Origin: Lysobacterales bacterium
Lineage (GTDB): Bacteria > Pseudomonadota > Gammaproteobacteria > Xanthomonadales > Rhodanobacteraceae
Direction of reading: 5' to 3'
Length of the DNA: 64,000 nucleotides
Assembly (NCBI GenBank): GCA_016721015.1
Contig: JADKJL010000011.1
Coordinates: 62,001-126,000, forward strand
Below the pieces are notes generated by a model. The model did no database searches. It saw only the letters and a list, made by a program, of their open reading frames with translations, and was not told the origin of the DNA. Made by a program: the position numbers and the translations under genes. Shown piece by piece: positions 16,510 to 25,213 of this stretch. Positions within the stretch are counted from its first letter, which is position 1. Each line of letters opens with the position of its first letter.

Positions 16510-19500
16510 GTGGGATTTTCAACCCTCTTCATCCGCCGACCGATCGCCACCTCGCTGCTGATGGCCGGGGTGATGCTGCTCGGCATCATCGGCTATCGGC
16601 AGTTGCCGGTTTCGGCCCTGCCCGACATCGATGCGCCGTCGATCCAGGTCACCACGCAGTATCCCGGCGCCAGTCCGACGACAATGGCCTCGCTGGTGAC
16701 CACACCGCTTGAGCGCCAGTTCGGGCAGATCTCCGGTCTGCGCATGATGACCTCGGATTCATCGGCCGGTTTGTCGACGATCCTGCTGTCGTTCGATCAG
16801 GATCGCGATATCGATGCGGCTTCCCAGGATGTGCAATCGGCAATCAATGCCGGCCGCGGCACCTTGCCGAACAACCTGCCGTATCCGCCGGTCTACAACA
16901 AGGTCAATCCGGCCGATGCGCCGATCCTGACCCTGATGATGAGTTCGGATGCCCTGCCACTGCGCGAGGTCAACAACTACGCCGACTCGATCCTCGCCCA
17001 GAAACTCTCCCAGGTGGCTGGCGTGGGCCTGGTCAGCATTGCCGGCAACGTGCGTCCGGCCGTGCGCATCCAGGTTGATCCGGCGGCGATCGCCAACCAG
17101 GGACTGACCATCGAGGATGTGCGCTCGGCGCTGACCCAGGCCAACGTCAATGGGCCGAAGGGCACCATCGACGGCGCATCGCAGTCGTTCACGATCGGTG
17201 CCAATGACCAGCTCGCCGATGCTGACGGCTATCGCAACACGATCATCAGTTACAAGGGCGGTGCGCCGGTGCGTCTCGGTGACGTGGCCAAGGTGGTCGA
17301 CGGTGTCGAGAACGATCAGCTGGCCGCCTGGGCCAACGGCAAGTCGGCGATCCTGCTCGACATCCGCCGCCAGCCCGGCGCCAACATCGTGCAGACCGTC
17401 GACAGCATCAAGAAGCTGTTGCCCGAGATGCGCGGCTTGTTGCCGGCCAACGTGCATCTGGATGTTTTCGCCGACCGCACGGTGACGATCCGCGCCTCGG
17501 TCGAGGATGTCGAGTTCACCCTGTTGCTGACGATCGGTCTGGTCATCGCGGTGATCTTTGTTTTCCTGCGCCGTCTGTGGGCGACCGTGATTCCCAGCGT
17601 GGCCGTGCCGTTGTCGATCATGGGTACGTTCGCGTTGATGTCGTTTGCTTCCTACTCGCTGGACAACCTGTCGCTGATGGCGCTGACCGTGGCGACCGGT
17701 TTCGTCGTTGACGATGCGATCGTGATGATCGAGAACATCGTGCGCTACATTGAAAAGGGTCGCGATCCGAAAGAGGCCGCCGAGACCGGTGCGAAGGAAA
17801 TCGGCTTCACCGTGTTGTCGCTGACCGTATCGCTGATCGCGGTATTCCTGCCGCTGCTGCTGATGCCCGGCGTCACCGGGCGCCTGTTCAAGGAATTCGC
17901 CGTCGTGCTGTCGATCGCGGTCGGCATCTCGATGATCGTCTCGCTGACCCTGACCCCAATGATGTGCGCCTACCTGTTGCGCCGTGAAAATGTGCCGCAG
18001 GAGGATGCTGACGGGGCGACCACGCCTGCGGCCAAGCGCGACTGGTGGAATCGGCTGGTGGCCGCCTATGCGCGCAGCCTCGACTGGGTGTTCGACCATC
18101 GCCTGCTGACGATGCTTGTGCTCACGGTGACGGTCGGCCTGACCGTGCTGCTGTTCGTGACGATGCCGAAAGGCCTGCTGCCTGACCAGGATACGGGCAT
18201 GATTACCGGCGTGGTCCAGGCCGACGAAACGATTGCCTTCGAGGCCATGTTCGAGCGCACCCGGCGCGTCGCCGAATCCCTGCGCGCCGATCCGGCGGTC
18301 AGCGGCGTCGCCGCCTTTATTGGAGCGGGCTCGATCAATCCGACCCTCAACCAGGGTCAGCTCAGCATCGTGCTCAAGCCGCGCAGTGAACGTGATGGTC
18401 TCAAGGTGCTGTTGCCGCGACTGCAACGAAGCATCGATACGATTCCGGGCGTCGCCCTGTTCCTCAAGCCCGTGCAGGACATCGCCCTCGACAATCGCGT
18501 CGCGCCGACTGAATACCAGTACGCGCTGACCGAGGTAAACGAGGAAGAACTGGGTCGCTTCGCCGAGCGCATGACCACGGCCCTGCAGCAACGCCCCGAA
18601 CTGGCCGATGTCGCCAACAACCTCGCCGCCAACGGTTTGCAACTCAGCCTGACCATCGACCGCGACCAGGCAAGTCGCCTCGGTGTGCCGATCCAGACCA
18701 TCGACGACACCCTTTACTCGGCCTTCGGCCAACGCCAGATCTCGACGATCTTCACCCAGTTGAACCAGTACCGCGTGGTTCTTGAAGTCGATCCAAAATT
18801 CCGCACCAGTGCCGATCTGCTCAATCGCCTCAGCGTGCGTGGCAGTGGCAACGGCGCGCTCACCGGCAGCAACGCGACCACTCTCGGCCAGGCCACGTCG
18901 AGCAACTCGGCGACGCCGAGCGGCATCGGCGCGCAAGGCAATACCGGCATCGCCCTCGGCGGCGGCGGAACGATCCCGATGGCCTCACTGGTCAGTGCCA
19001 AGGTCGTCAATGCACCGCTCGTGATCAGCCATCAAAACCAGCTTCCGGCGGTGACGATCTCCTTCAACGTCGCTCCCGGCTATTCGTTGTCCGATGCGGT
19101 CGAGGCAATCACTACGGTCGAAAGCAATATCGACATGCCCAGCCAGATTCGCGGCAACTACATCGGCAAGGCCGCCGAATTCTCCGCCTCGCTGACGCAG
19201 GAGGTGCTGCTGATCCTGGCCTCGCTGGTAGTCATCTACATCGTCCTCGGCGTGCTTTACGAGAGCTATATCCATCCGATCACGATCATCTCGACCCTGC
19301 CGCCGGCCGGTGTCGGTGCCTTGCTTGCGCTGACCCTTTTCGGTTTCAGCCTGTCGATCGACGGCATCGTCGGCATCATCCTGCTGATCGGTATCGTCAA
19401 GAAGAACGCGATCATGATGATCGACTTCGCCATCGACGCGCAGCGCGAAGGCATGCCTGCCCACGCTGCGATCCGCCGCGCTGCCCTGCTGCGTTTCCGA

Positions 19501-19740
19501 CCGATCCTGATGACCACGTTCGCCGCCATGTTCGGCGCCTTGCCGCTGGCCCTGGGTACCGGCATCGGCTCCGAGCTGCGCCAGCCGCTGGGTGTTTCGA
19601 TTGTCGGCGGCCTGCTGGTTTCGCAGTTGATCACCTTGTACACGACACCTGTTTTGTATCTTTACATGGAACGGGTTTCGGACTGGATCGCGGAGCGCCG
19701 CGAGCGGCGGAATCTCGCGCATGACGCGAGGTTGGGGTGA
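16510..19740 (+). CDS. RND multidrug efflux transporter, MdtB/MdtC-type, first copy
   Basis: A 1076-residue inner-membrane proton-driven exporter of the HAE1 group. It has the twelve-helix, two-periplasmic-loop layout. The helix 4 proton-relay pair is D401-D402 (FVVDDAIVMIENIVRY), and the helix 10 lysine region is GIVKKNAIMMIDFA (K964/K965), as in MdtB and MdtC. PEQ/PDQDTGM is present as LLPDQDTGMITG. The start is a GTG at 16510 with a weak, distant GGGA. An unusual Gly/Ser/Asn/Thr-rich segment occupies residues about 778-820 in the second periplasmic loop, where relatives have a short turn. The gene lies between the adaptor and a second, different pump, suggesting a heteromeric MdtBC-like trimer. 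No outer-membrane channel gene is nearby. Confidence 0.9.
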   Translation: MGFSTLFIRRPIATSLLMAGVMLLGIIGYRQLPVSALPDIDAPSIQVTTQYPGASPTTMASLVTTPLERQFGQISGLRMMTSDSSAGLSTILLSFDQDRDIDAASQDVQSAINAGRGTLPNNLPYPPVYNKVNPADAPILTLMMSSDALPLREVNNYADSILAQKLSQVAGVGLVSIAGNVRPAVRIQVDPAAIANQGLTIEDVRSALTQANVNGPKGTIDGASQSFTIGANDQLADADGYRNTIISYKGGAPVRLGDVAKVVDGVENDQLAAWANGKSAILLDIRRQPGANIVQTVDSIKKLLPEMRGLLPANVHLDVFADRTVTIRASVEDVEFTLLLTIGLVIAVIFVFLRRLWATVIPSVAVPLSIMGTFALMSFASYSLDNLSLMALTVATGFVVDDAIVMIENIVRYIEKGRDPKEAAETGAKEIGFTVLSLTVSLIAVFLPLLLMPGVTGRLFKEFAVVLSIAVGISMIVSLTLTPMMCAYLLRRENVPQEDADGATTPAAKRDWWNRLVAAYARSLDWVFDHRLLTMLVLTVTVGLTVLLFVTMPKGLLPDQDTGMITGVVQADETIAFEAMFERTRRVAESLRADPAVSGVAAFIGAGSINPTLNQGQLSIVLKPRSERDGLKVLLPRLQRSIDTIPGVALFLKPVQDIALDNRVAPTEYQYALTEVNEEELGRFAERMTTALQQRPELADVANNLAANGLQLSLTIDRDQASRLGVPIQTIDDTLYSAFGQRQISTIFTQLNQYRVVLEVDPKFRTSADLLNRLSVRGSGNGALTGSNATTLGQATSSNSATPSGIGAQGNTGIALGGGGTIPMASLVSAKVVNAPLVISHQNQLPAVTISFNVAPGYSLSDAVEAITTVESNIDMPSQIRGNYIGKAAEFSASLTQEVLLILASLVVIYIVLGVLYESYIHPITIISTLPPAGVGALLALTLFGFSLSIDGIVGIILLIGIVKKNAIMMIDFAIDAQREGMPAHAAIRRAALLRFRPILMTTFAAMFGALPLALGTGIGSELRQPLGVSIVGGLLVSQLITLYTTPVLYLYMERVSDWIAERRERRNLAHDARLG

Positions 19741-19766
19741 TCGCCCGCCCGAGTCCTCGTGTTTTC

Positions 19767-19790
19767 GTAGGAGCGCCGTCAGGCGCGATG
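19767..19790. repeat. REP-like palindrome, AGGAGCGCCGTCAGGCGCGA type
   Basis: GCGCC-GTCA-GGCGC hairpin inside GTAGGAGCGCCGTCAGGCGC. Part of the word (AGGCGCGATGCC) recurs next to the 26-bp repeat at 9083-9094, so the two repeat types occur together twice. Confidence 0.6.
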
Positions 19791-19798
19791 CCGGTCTC

Positions 19799-19824
19799 TC
19801 GTGGGAGCGACTTCAGTCGCGATG
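19799..19824 (+). repeat. 26-bp palindromic (REP-like) repeat, copy 3
   Basis: Identical over 26 bases to the copy at 9102-9127, almost 11 kb away, and in the same orientation. Identity over this length between unrelated loci supports a dispersed repeat family. Confidence 0.8.
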
Positions 19825-20182
19825 ATTCGGCCTTTACGCGCCTACGTCGCGCGGCATCCCTGCCTTTTTTCACTCGCCTCCGGGCGAGCGAGTCACTTTC
19901 TCTTGAGTTGCCGCTGTGCCGTACGAGCGGTGCTTCATCCATCTTCTTGGCAATGATCGGCTTCTACACCGCTCCGCAGGAGCGTGCTTCCAAACAGCAA
20001 AGTCACTGGATGACACGCAGCATCCGCAGCGTGCGCTTCGGGCCGTTCGCAATGCGAACGTTCGGTCCGGCATCCTGCCTCCGCAGTCCTGCCTGCGCAG
20101 GGATGACGATGAAATATATTGCGGGGTACTCGCAACAAGCCCACGCACAACGTCCAATCGCCCGCCGCCCAGGCCAATCAAG

Positions 20183-23100
20183 ATGAACCTGTCCGGCCCC
20201 TTCATTCGGCGTCCGATTGGCACCATCCTGCTCGCCCTTGGCCTTTTCGTCAGCGGCGTGATCGCGTATTTCCAGCTCGGCGTGGCATCGCTGCCGAATC
20301 TCGAATTCCCGGTGATCTTTGTTGTCGCCAACCAGCCCGGGGCGAGTGCCGAGAACATGGCGACCACGGTGGCTGCGCCGCTGGAGCGGCACATGGGCCA
20401 GATCGCCGGGGTCGACTCGATGGGCTCCAACAGCAAGGAAGGGCGATCCTCGGTGATCCTGTTTTTCAAGTTCGATCAGGACATCGACAGCGTAGCCCGC
20501 GACGTGCAAGCGGCGATCAATGCGGCGATGCCGGATTTGCCGAGTGGCTTGCGCACGGCGCCGATGTACTTCAAGGCCAATCCGAACAACGATCCGGTTC
20601 TGATGTTGTCGCTGACCTCGCCGTCGCATACGGCGGCGGAGCTTTACAACATGGCCGATTCGCTGCTCTCGCCGCGGGTGCGCCAGTTGTCCGGTGTTGC
20701 CGATGTGACCCTGGCGGGTGGCGCGACGCCGGCGGTGCGAGTTGATATCGATCTCGGCAAGCTGACCTCGATGGGTCTCTCGGCGGATCAGGTGCGCAAT
20801 GCGATAGCCGCTGCCAACGTGACCTCGCCACAGGGCTTCCTCGGTGACGGCCGGCGCACGATGACAATTGCCGCAAATGGTGCGTTGACGGATGGCAGCC
20901 AGTTTGCCGATCTGATCATCGCCGTCAGGAACGGCGTGCCGATCCGCCTCGGTGATATCGCGACCGTGGGTGACGGCGCCGAGAGCAAGGGTCAGGCAGC
21001 CTGGTTCAACGGTGATCGATCGATCCTGATGACGATCACCAAGAAATCCACGGCGAATGTGATCGACACGGTCGACAGCATCTATGCGCAACTGCCGCTG
21101 ATGCGAGGCTGGTTGCCGACAGGCGTGACCTTGACCCCATTCAATGATCGCACGGCGACGATCCGCTCCTCGATCCACGAAGTGCAGATCACCCTGCTGA
21201 TCAGCATGGCCCTGGTGATCCTGACCATGTTGCTGTTTCTGCGCAGGCTCGCGCCGACTGTCATTGCCGGATTGTCGGTGCCGCTGTCGCTGTCGAGCGC
21301 ATTCATCGTCATGTACATCTTTGACTTCACCCTCGACAACCTGACCCTGATGGCCTTGGTCATCTCGATCGGCTTCGTCGTCGACGATGCGATCGTCGTC
21401 ATCGAGAATGTCGTGCGCCATCTCGACATGGGCAAGTCGCGTCTGCAGGCCGCCCTTGATGGCGCCCGCGAGATCGGTTTCACCATCGTCTCGATCACCG
21501 CTTCGCTGGTTGCGGTATTTTTGCCTCTGCTCTTCATGGGCGGCTTCATGGGCATGATGCTGCATTCGTTTGCGGTGACGATTGCCGCGGCGATCGTGAT
21601 GTCGGCGGTGGTCTCGCTGACCCTGACCGCCTCGCTGTGCGGCAGCTACCTGCAGGCGCACCAGGAGGAGAAGCCTTCGCGCATCGTCGAGCGCATTGAC
21701 CGCGTGCATGCGTGGATGCTCAGGAACTACGCGCGCGCGCTGGACTGGTCGCTGCGTCATCCGCGCACGATGAGTCTGCAGCCGCTGGTACTGGTGCTCA
21801 TGACCGTGTGGTTGAGCACCATGCTGAAGTTCGGCTTCGTGCCCGAGCAGGACACCGGCATGATCCAGGGCACGACCGTCGCCAGCGCCTCGATTTCCTA
21901 TGAGTCGATGGTCGAACTGCAGCGCAAGGTGGCCGACATCGTTGCCGCCGACCCGGCGGTCGCCAGCCTGGGTTCCTCGCTCGGTGGCGGCGGCTTCCGC
22001 TCGGGCAGCAATCGCGGCAGTCTTTACATCAACCTGAAGCCGCTCGGCGAAGGGCGCGATGTGGCGACCTCGAAAGTCATGCAGCGCATCGGCGACAAGA
22101 CCGCCAACCTGGCAGGAATCCAGTTGCGTCTGCGCCCGGTGCAGGACATCGGTGGCGGTGGCCCAAGGGGCGGCGATTCCTCATACAGCTACTCACTCAA
22201 AGGGAGCAATTACGACGAGCTGGTCACCTGGGGGCCTAAGCTCGCCACGGAATTGAGGAAATTGCCACAATTCACCAATGTCAGCACCGAACTTGATGAG
22301 GGCGGCGTCGCGCAGAATCTCGTCATCGATCGCGATACCGCATCGCGCCTCGGCGTTTCGATCGGCGCCATCGACAGTACCTTGTACAACGCTTTCGGCG
22401 AACGCCAGATCTCGACCATCTACTCCGACATGAACCAGTACAAGGTCGTGCTGAATGCGGTCACCGGCGCCAATCCGGGGCTGGGTACCTTGAGTGCCCT
22501 GCATGTGCGTGCCAACAACGGAGCGATGATTCCGCTGTCAGCACTGACCCGCATCGAAGCCGGCGTGGCACCACTTTCCGTGCAGCACGATTTCCAGTTC
22601 CCGGTTTTCGACATCAGTTTCAACCTGGCCGAAGGCGTGAGCATGGGAGAGGCGGTGCCGCTGATCAAGCAGACCGTCCTCAACATACGCATGCCCGGCA
22701 GCATCACCGCCGAGGGCGGCGGCAATTTCCGTCGCTTCGAGCAGCAGCAATCCGGCCAGAACCTGCTGATCCTGTTCGCCATCATCGCCGTGTATCTGGT
22801 TCTCGGCATCCTCTATGAAAGCCTGATTCATCCGGTGACCATTCTTTCAACTTTGCCGGCGGCGGGGGTCGGTGCCTTGCTCGCGATGCTGGTGACTGAC
22901 ACCGAGCTGTCGGTGGTCTCGGTAATCGCGATCGTCCTGCTGATCGGCATCGTCAAGAAGAACGCGATCATGATGATCGACTTTGCCCTGCACGCGGAAC
23001 GCGACCACGGCAAGTCACCGATCGAGGCCATCCGCGAAGCGTGCCTGGTCCGCTTCCGGCCGATCATGATGACCTCGATGGTCGCCATCCTCGGTGCTTT

Positions 23101-23320
23101 TCCGCTCGCCATCGGCTTCGGCGTCGGTTCGGAAATGCGTCAGCCGCTTGGTATCGCGATGATCGGCGGTCTGCTCGTGTCACAGAGCCTGACCCTGTTC
23201 TCGACACCGGCGCTGTATCTGGTTTTCGCCCGGATCTCGCAGCGTCGCCGCGAACGCAAGGCCGCGCGCCGCGCTGCCGCACACGGCACGGCATTGCCCG
23301 CCACCGGCACGCAATCCTGA
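20183..23320 (+). CDS. RND multidrug efflux transporter, MdtB/MdtC-type, second copy
   Basis: A 1045-residue HAE1-group RND pump, clearly related to but different from the preceding one. The helix 4 proton pair is again D401-D402 (GFVVDDAIVVIENVVRH), and GIVKKNAIMMIDFALHAE marks helix 10. FVPEQDTGMIQG is the conserved stretch at the start of the second periplasmic loop. Length matches MdtC. It lacks the long low-complexity insert of its neighbour, having only a short turn (HVRANNGAMIPLS) there. The frame is open upstream to 19916, but the ATG at 20183 begins the canonical MNLSGPFIRRPI. Together with the adaptor and first pump it forms an MdtABC-like system; the 442-base repeat-filled gap could uncouple its expression. 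Confidence 0.9.
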   Translation: MNLSGPFIRRPIGTILLALGLFVSGVIAYFQLGVASLPNLEFPVIFVVANQPGASAENMATTVAAPLERHMGQIAGVDSMGSNSKEGRSSVILFFKFDQDIDSVARDVQAAINAAMPDLPSGLRTAPMYFKANPNNDPVLMLSLTSPSHTAAELYNMADSLLSPRVRQLSGVADVTLAGGATPAVRVDIDLGKLTSMGLSADQVRNAIAAANVTSPQGFLGDGRRTMTIAANGALTDGSQFADLIIAVRNGVPIRLGDIATVGDGAESKGQAAWFNGDRSILMTITKKSTANVIDTVDSIYAQLPLMRGWLPTGVTLTPFNDRTATIRSSIHEVQITLLISMALVILTMLLFLRRLAPTVIAGLSVPLSLSSAFIVMYIFDFTLDNLTLMALVISIGFVVDDAIVVIENVVRHLDMGKSRLQAALDGAREIGFTIVSITASLVAVFLPLLFMGGFMGMMLHSFAVTIAAAIVMSAVVSLTLTASLCGSYLQAHQEEKPSRIVERIDRVHAWMLRNYARALDWSLRHPRTMSLQPLVLVLMTVWLSTMLKFGFVPEQDTGMIQGTTVASASISYESMVELQRKVADIVAADPAVASLGSSLGGGGFRSGSNRGSLYINLKPLGEGRDVATSKVMQRIGDKTANLAGIQLRLRPVQDIGGGGPRGGDSSYSYSLKGSNYDELVTWGPKLATELRKLPQFTNVSTELDEGGVAQNLVIDRDTASRLGVSIGAIDSTLYNAFGERQISTIYSDMNQYKVVLNAVTGANPGLGTLSALHVRANNGAMIPLSALTRIEAGVAPLSVQHDFQFPVFDISFNLAEGVSMGEAVPLIKQTVLNIRMPGSITAEGGGNFRRFEQQQSGQNLLILFAIIAVYLVLGILYESLIHPVTILSTLPAAGVGALLAMLVTDTELSVVSVIAIVLLIGIVKKNAIMMIDFALHAERDHGKSPIEAIREACLVRFRPIMMTSMVAILGAFPLAIGFGVGSEMRQPLGIAMIGGLLVSQSLTLFSTPALYLVFARISQRRRERKAARRAAAHGTALPATGTQS

Positions 23321-23335
23321 TTCAGCGATTTCAGA

Positions 23336-23728
23336 TCAGTCCGACACGCCGAGCATGGGCGGTTCTTGCGCAAGGGTCTGGGCCAATGTCGGCGAGCGCT
23401 GCTCTGACCCAGCATCAACCTGCGCGAACACGGTCACCGTAGGCAAGTTCGTTATGGCGAGGGCGGTCGCCTCCGCCGTCACTGTCAGCGTCGGCATCAG
23501 GGTTACCGGGGTCGGTCGGCCCGGAGCAATGCTCCAGCGCACTTCGGCCGATGGATTCGAGATGCTCGCGCTCACCTTCAGCGTGGGCAGCAGGGTTGCA
23601 GGCAGCGGAGCCCGCGTATCGAGCGTCGCAGTTGATTTGGCGAGCGCATTGAACGAAAGGGCGGCGAGCAATACGCCTGCGAAAATCGAACTTGTCACAT
23701 TGCCACTGATGGATTGTCGAGCTTTCAT
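23336..23728 (-). CDS. Exported small protein with LPT-x-VxA repeats, unknown
   Basis: Not recognised. A 130-residue protein with a signal peptide (SIFAGVLLAALSFNALA), hence periplasmic or secreted. The mature part is repetitive: LLPTLKVSAS, LMPTLTVTAE and NLPTVTVFAQ recur at intervals of about 20-36 residues, all of the form L/M-P-T-hydrophobic-x-V-x-A, suggesting short beta strands. It ends in a Gln/Pro/Thr-rich tail. The ATG at 23728 has AGGAGAA six bases before it, an excellent site, so the gene is probably real; the frame upstream is not. It converges with the RND operon (gap 15 bases) and follows the beta-helix protein on the same strand. No enzyme motif was seen. Confidence 0.7.
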   Translation of the reverse strand: MKARQSISGNVTSSIFAGVLLAALSFNALAKSTATLDTRAPLPATLLPTLKVSASISNPSAEVRWSIAPGRPTPVTLMPTLTVTAEATALAITNLPTVTVFAQVDAGSEQRSPTLAQTLAQEPPMLGVSD

Positions 23729-23994
23729 GGGGGGTTCTCCTGCAAGGGGGCTTGCAAGCTTTACAGAGCAAGCACCATGCCACTCGTGAAGCCGCGTCTC
23801 CTTGCAGGGAATGAGATGCGGAATCAATGACTTCGGTTGCTGGGCCAAAAGTCATGCCTGCGCAAACGGACACTTTTACGGACAGGAACGCTTGTCCGTG
23901 GACAGTCCGCAGGGCGAGTTTTCCGTTCCGATCGCTCGCCAACCACGCTGCGCCGGGTGGTCGTTGAAGGACCTGCGACTGGCGGCCCGGCGGG

Positions 23995-25125
23995 CTACTG
24001 GAAACCGTTGGCGAAGATGAAATCCCAAGTCTGGTTTTCATAGGCGCCGGCATCGAGCGCGCCAAACCGGTTGCGCAGTGAGCCGCTGAGATCGTAGCCA
24101 AGATAGCCGTAGATCGGGACGACGCCGAGCCCTTGATTCAGGAAAGGCGAATCATCGCGCAGGCGCAAATCCTGATTTGGCGCGTCAACAAAGCGGGGAT
24201 CACCGATCAGCGGGTGGGTTGCGCTCAGAGGCAGGCTGCCGCTGGTCACGCCGACCTGGCTGAAATCAGCAAACGCGGCACCATTGCCGAACCCGCCGGA
24301 TGCCGCGCCTTCGATATTGACGTCCGAGATGGCATTGTTGAAAAACAGGCTGTTGATGATATCCATGCGAATCCCGCCGCCCAGGGTTGCGCCGATGCCG
24401 CAGCCGCGGGTGCCATTGCCCGGGCATTGGCCGTTGGCAAAGGTGCTGTTGACGATAAGCACGCCATTCGGGCCGTCACCGCTGAGCGAAATCGCCGAGA
24501 AATGAGCGAACGCCGAAGTGGGTGCCGCGTTGTCGGCGAACAGACTGTTGGCGATGCGGATCAGGCCGCGTCGTACATAGAGGTCGGCGCCCCCGCCGAA
24601 ATATCCGCTGTTGTTGGCGACGATGACATTGTCGAGCCACAGCTCGGCCTGGACGTCGGCGTATGACGCCATGGCCACGCCACCGCCGCGTTGAAAGGTC
24701 GCAGAATCGCCATAGCCATCCCGGATGCTCAGGTTTTGCACGCCATAGCGCGGGCCCGCTGACACGCTTCCGGGCGGATTGAAAATCATCTCCAGCACCT
24801 GGTGCGCACCAGAACCGGTCAAAATCGTATTGGCGGCGACCGTATTCTGCTGCGCGCAATTGTTCTGGTCGACCTGGATCCAGCCGCCGGTAATGAATGC
24901 CCAACCGGGATTCGTACTGTTGTAGACGAGCTTCTGGTTTACCGCGTAAAGGCCTTGCCTCACCTTGATCTCGTCGTCCGCGGATGAAGCCGCTGCGGCG
25001 GTCAGCGCCGCTTGCAGTTCGCTGACATTGGTCACGCAATAGGTCGCGGCCTGGCTGGACGATGCGGCCACACCGGCGAGCACGGCCATGCCCAGACGCA
25101 TCAACAGGGAAAGGGACTTCGACAC
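23995..25125 (-). CDS. Secreted right-handed beta-helix protein
   Basis: A 376-residue exported protein with signal peptide SLLMRLGMAVLAGVAASSSQA. The mature part has parallel beta-helix character, with repeated Asn/Gly/Ser turns such as LWLDNVIVANNSGYFGGG, IANSLFADNAA, VLIVNSTFANGQC and MDIINSLFFNNAIS. Near the C-terminus, DPRFVDAPNQDLRLRDDSPF is like the end of choice-of-anchor Q beta-helix proteins. The very end, DFIFANGFQ, resembles a C-terminal tail recurring in secreted proteins of this bacterial order. Two starts compete: ATG at 25131 has GGAG only two bases away, while GTG at 25125 has the same GGAG at eight, so I chose GTG. There is no catalytic motif; it may be an adhesin or a polysaccharide-binding surface protein. 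Confidence 0.75.
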   Translation of the reverse strand: MSKSLSLLMRLGMAVLAGVAASSSQAATYCVTNVSELQAALTAAAASSADDEIKVRQGLYAVNQKLVYNSTNPGWAFITGGWIQVDQNNCAQQNTVAANTILTGSGAHQVLEMIFNPPGSVSAGPRYGVQNLSIRDGYGDSATFQRGGGVAMASYADVQAELWLDNVIVANNSGYFGGGADLYVRRGLIRIANSLFADNAAPTSAFAHFSAISLSGDGPNGVLIVNSTFANGQCPGNGTRGCGIGATLGGGIRMDIINSLFFNNAISDVNIEGAASGGFGNGAAFADFSQVGVTSGSLPLSATHPLIGDPRFVDAPNQDLRLRDDSPFLNQGLGVVPIYGYLGYDLSGSLRNRFGALDAGAYENQTWDFIFANGFQ

Positions 25126-25213
25126 GATCATCTCTCCGGGCGGGGCATTCCCCACCCAAGACGAGATTTCGTCCCTGATCCCTTAATCCAGCGCTGCAGT
25201 GTTCAGCTGAGGA

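Larger units (their letters stand above)
19741..20182. other. Intergenic region with several palindromic repeats
   Basis: 442 bases between the two RND pump genes. It holds two adjacent REP-like units (19767-19790 and 19799-19824), and a hairpin GTTCGCAATGCGAAC near 20047-20061. Around 20085-20107 a CCTGCGCAGGGATGACG-type word completes the set. No gene is supported; the frame open in front of the second pump has no protein-like content before its ATG. Confidence 0.55.

Noticed and set aside
16759..18936. Very long open frame antisense to the first RND pump
   Set aside because: GC-rich coding DNA keeps opposite frames open; the translation is rich in His, Arg, Gln and Asp and has no domain, while the sense strand encodes a complete pump.
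19861..19890. CTCGCC/GGCGAG hairpin next to a T-run, as a terminator of the first pump gene
   Set aside because: The T-run lies before the stem on the plus strand, so it does not form a terminator in either direction.
20003..21760. Long antisense frame across the second RND pump
   Set aside because: Same reason: a shadow of a well-recognised sense gene with no start signal or motif.
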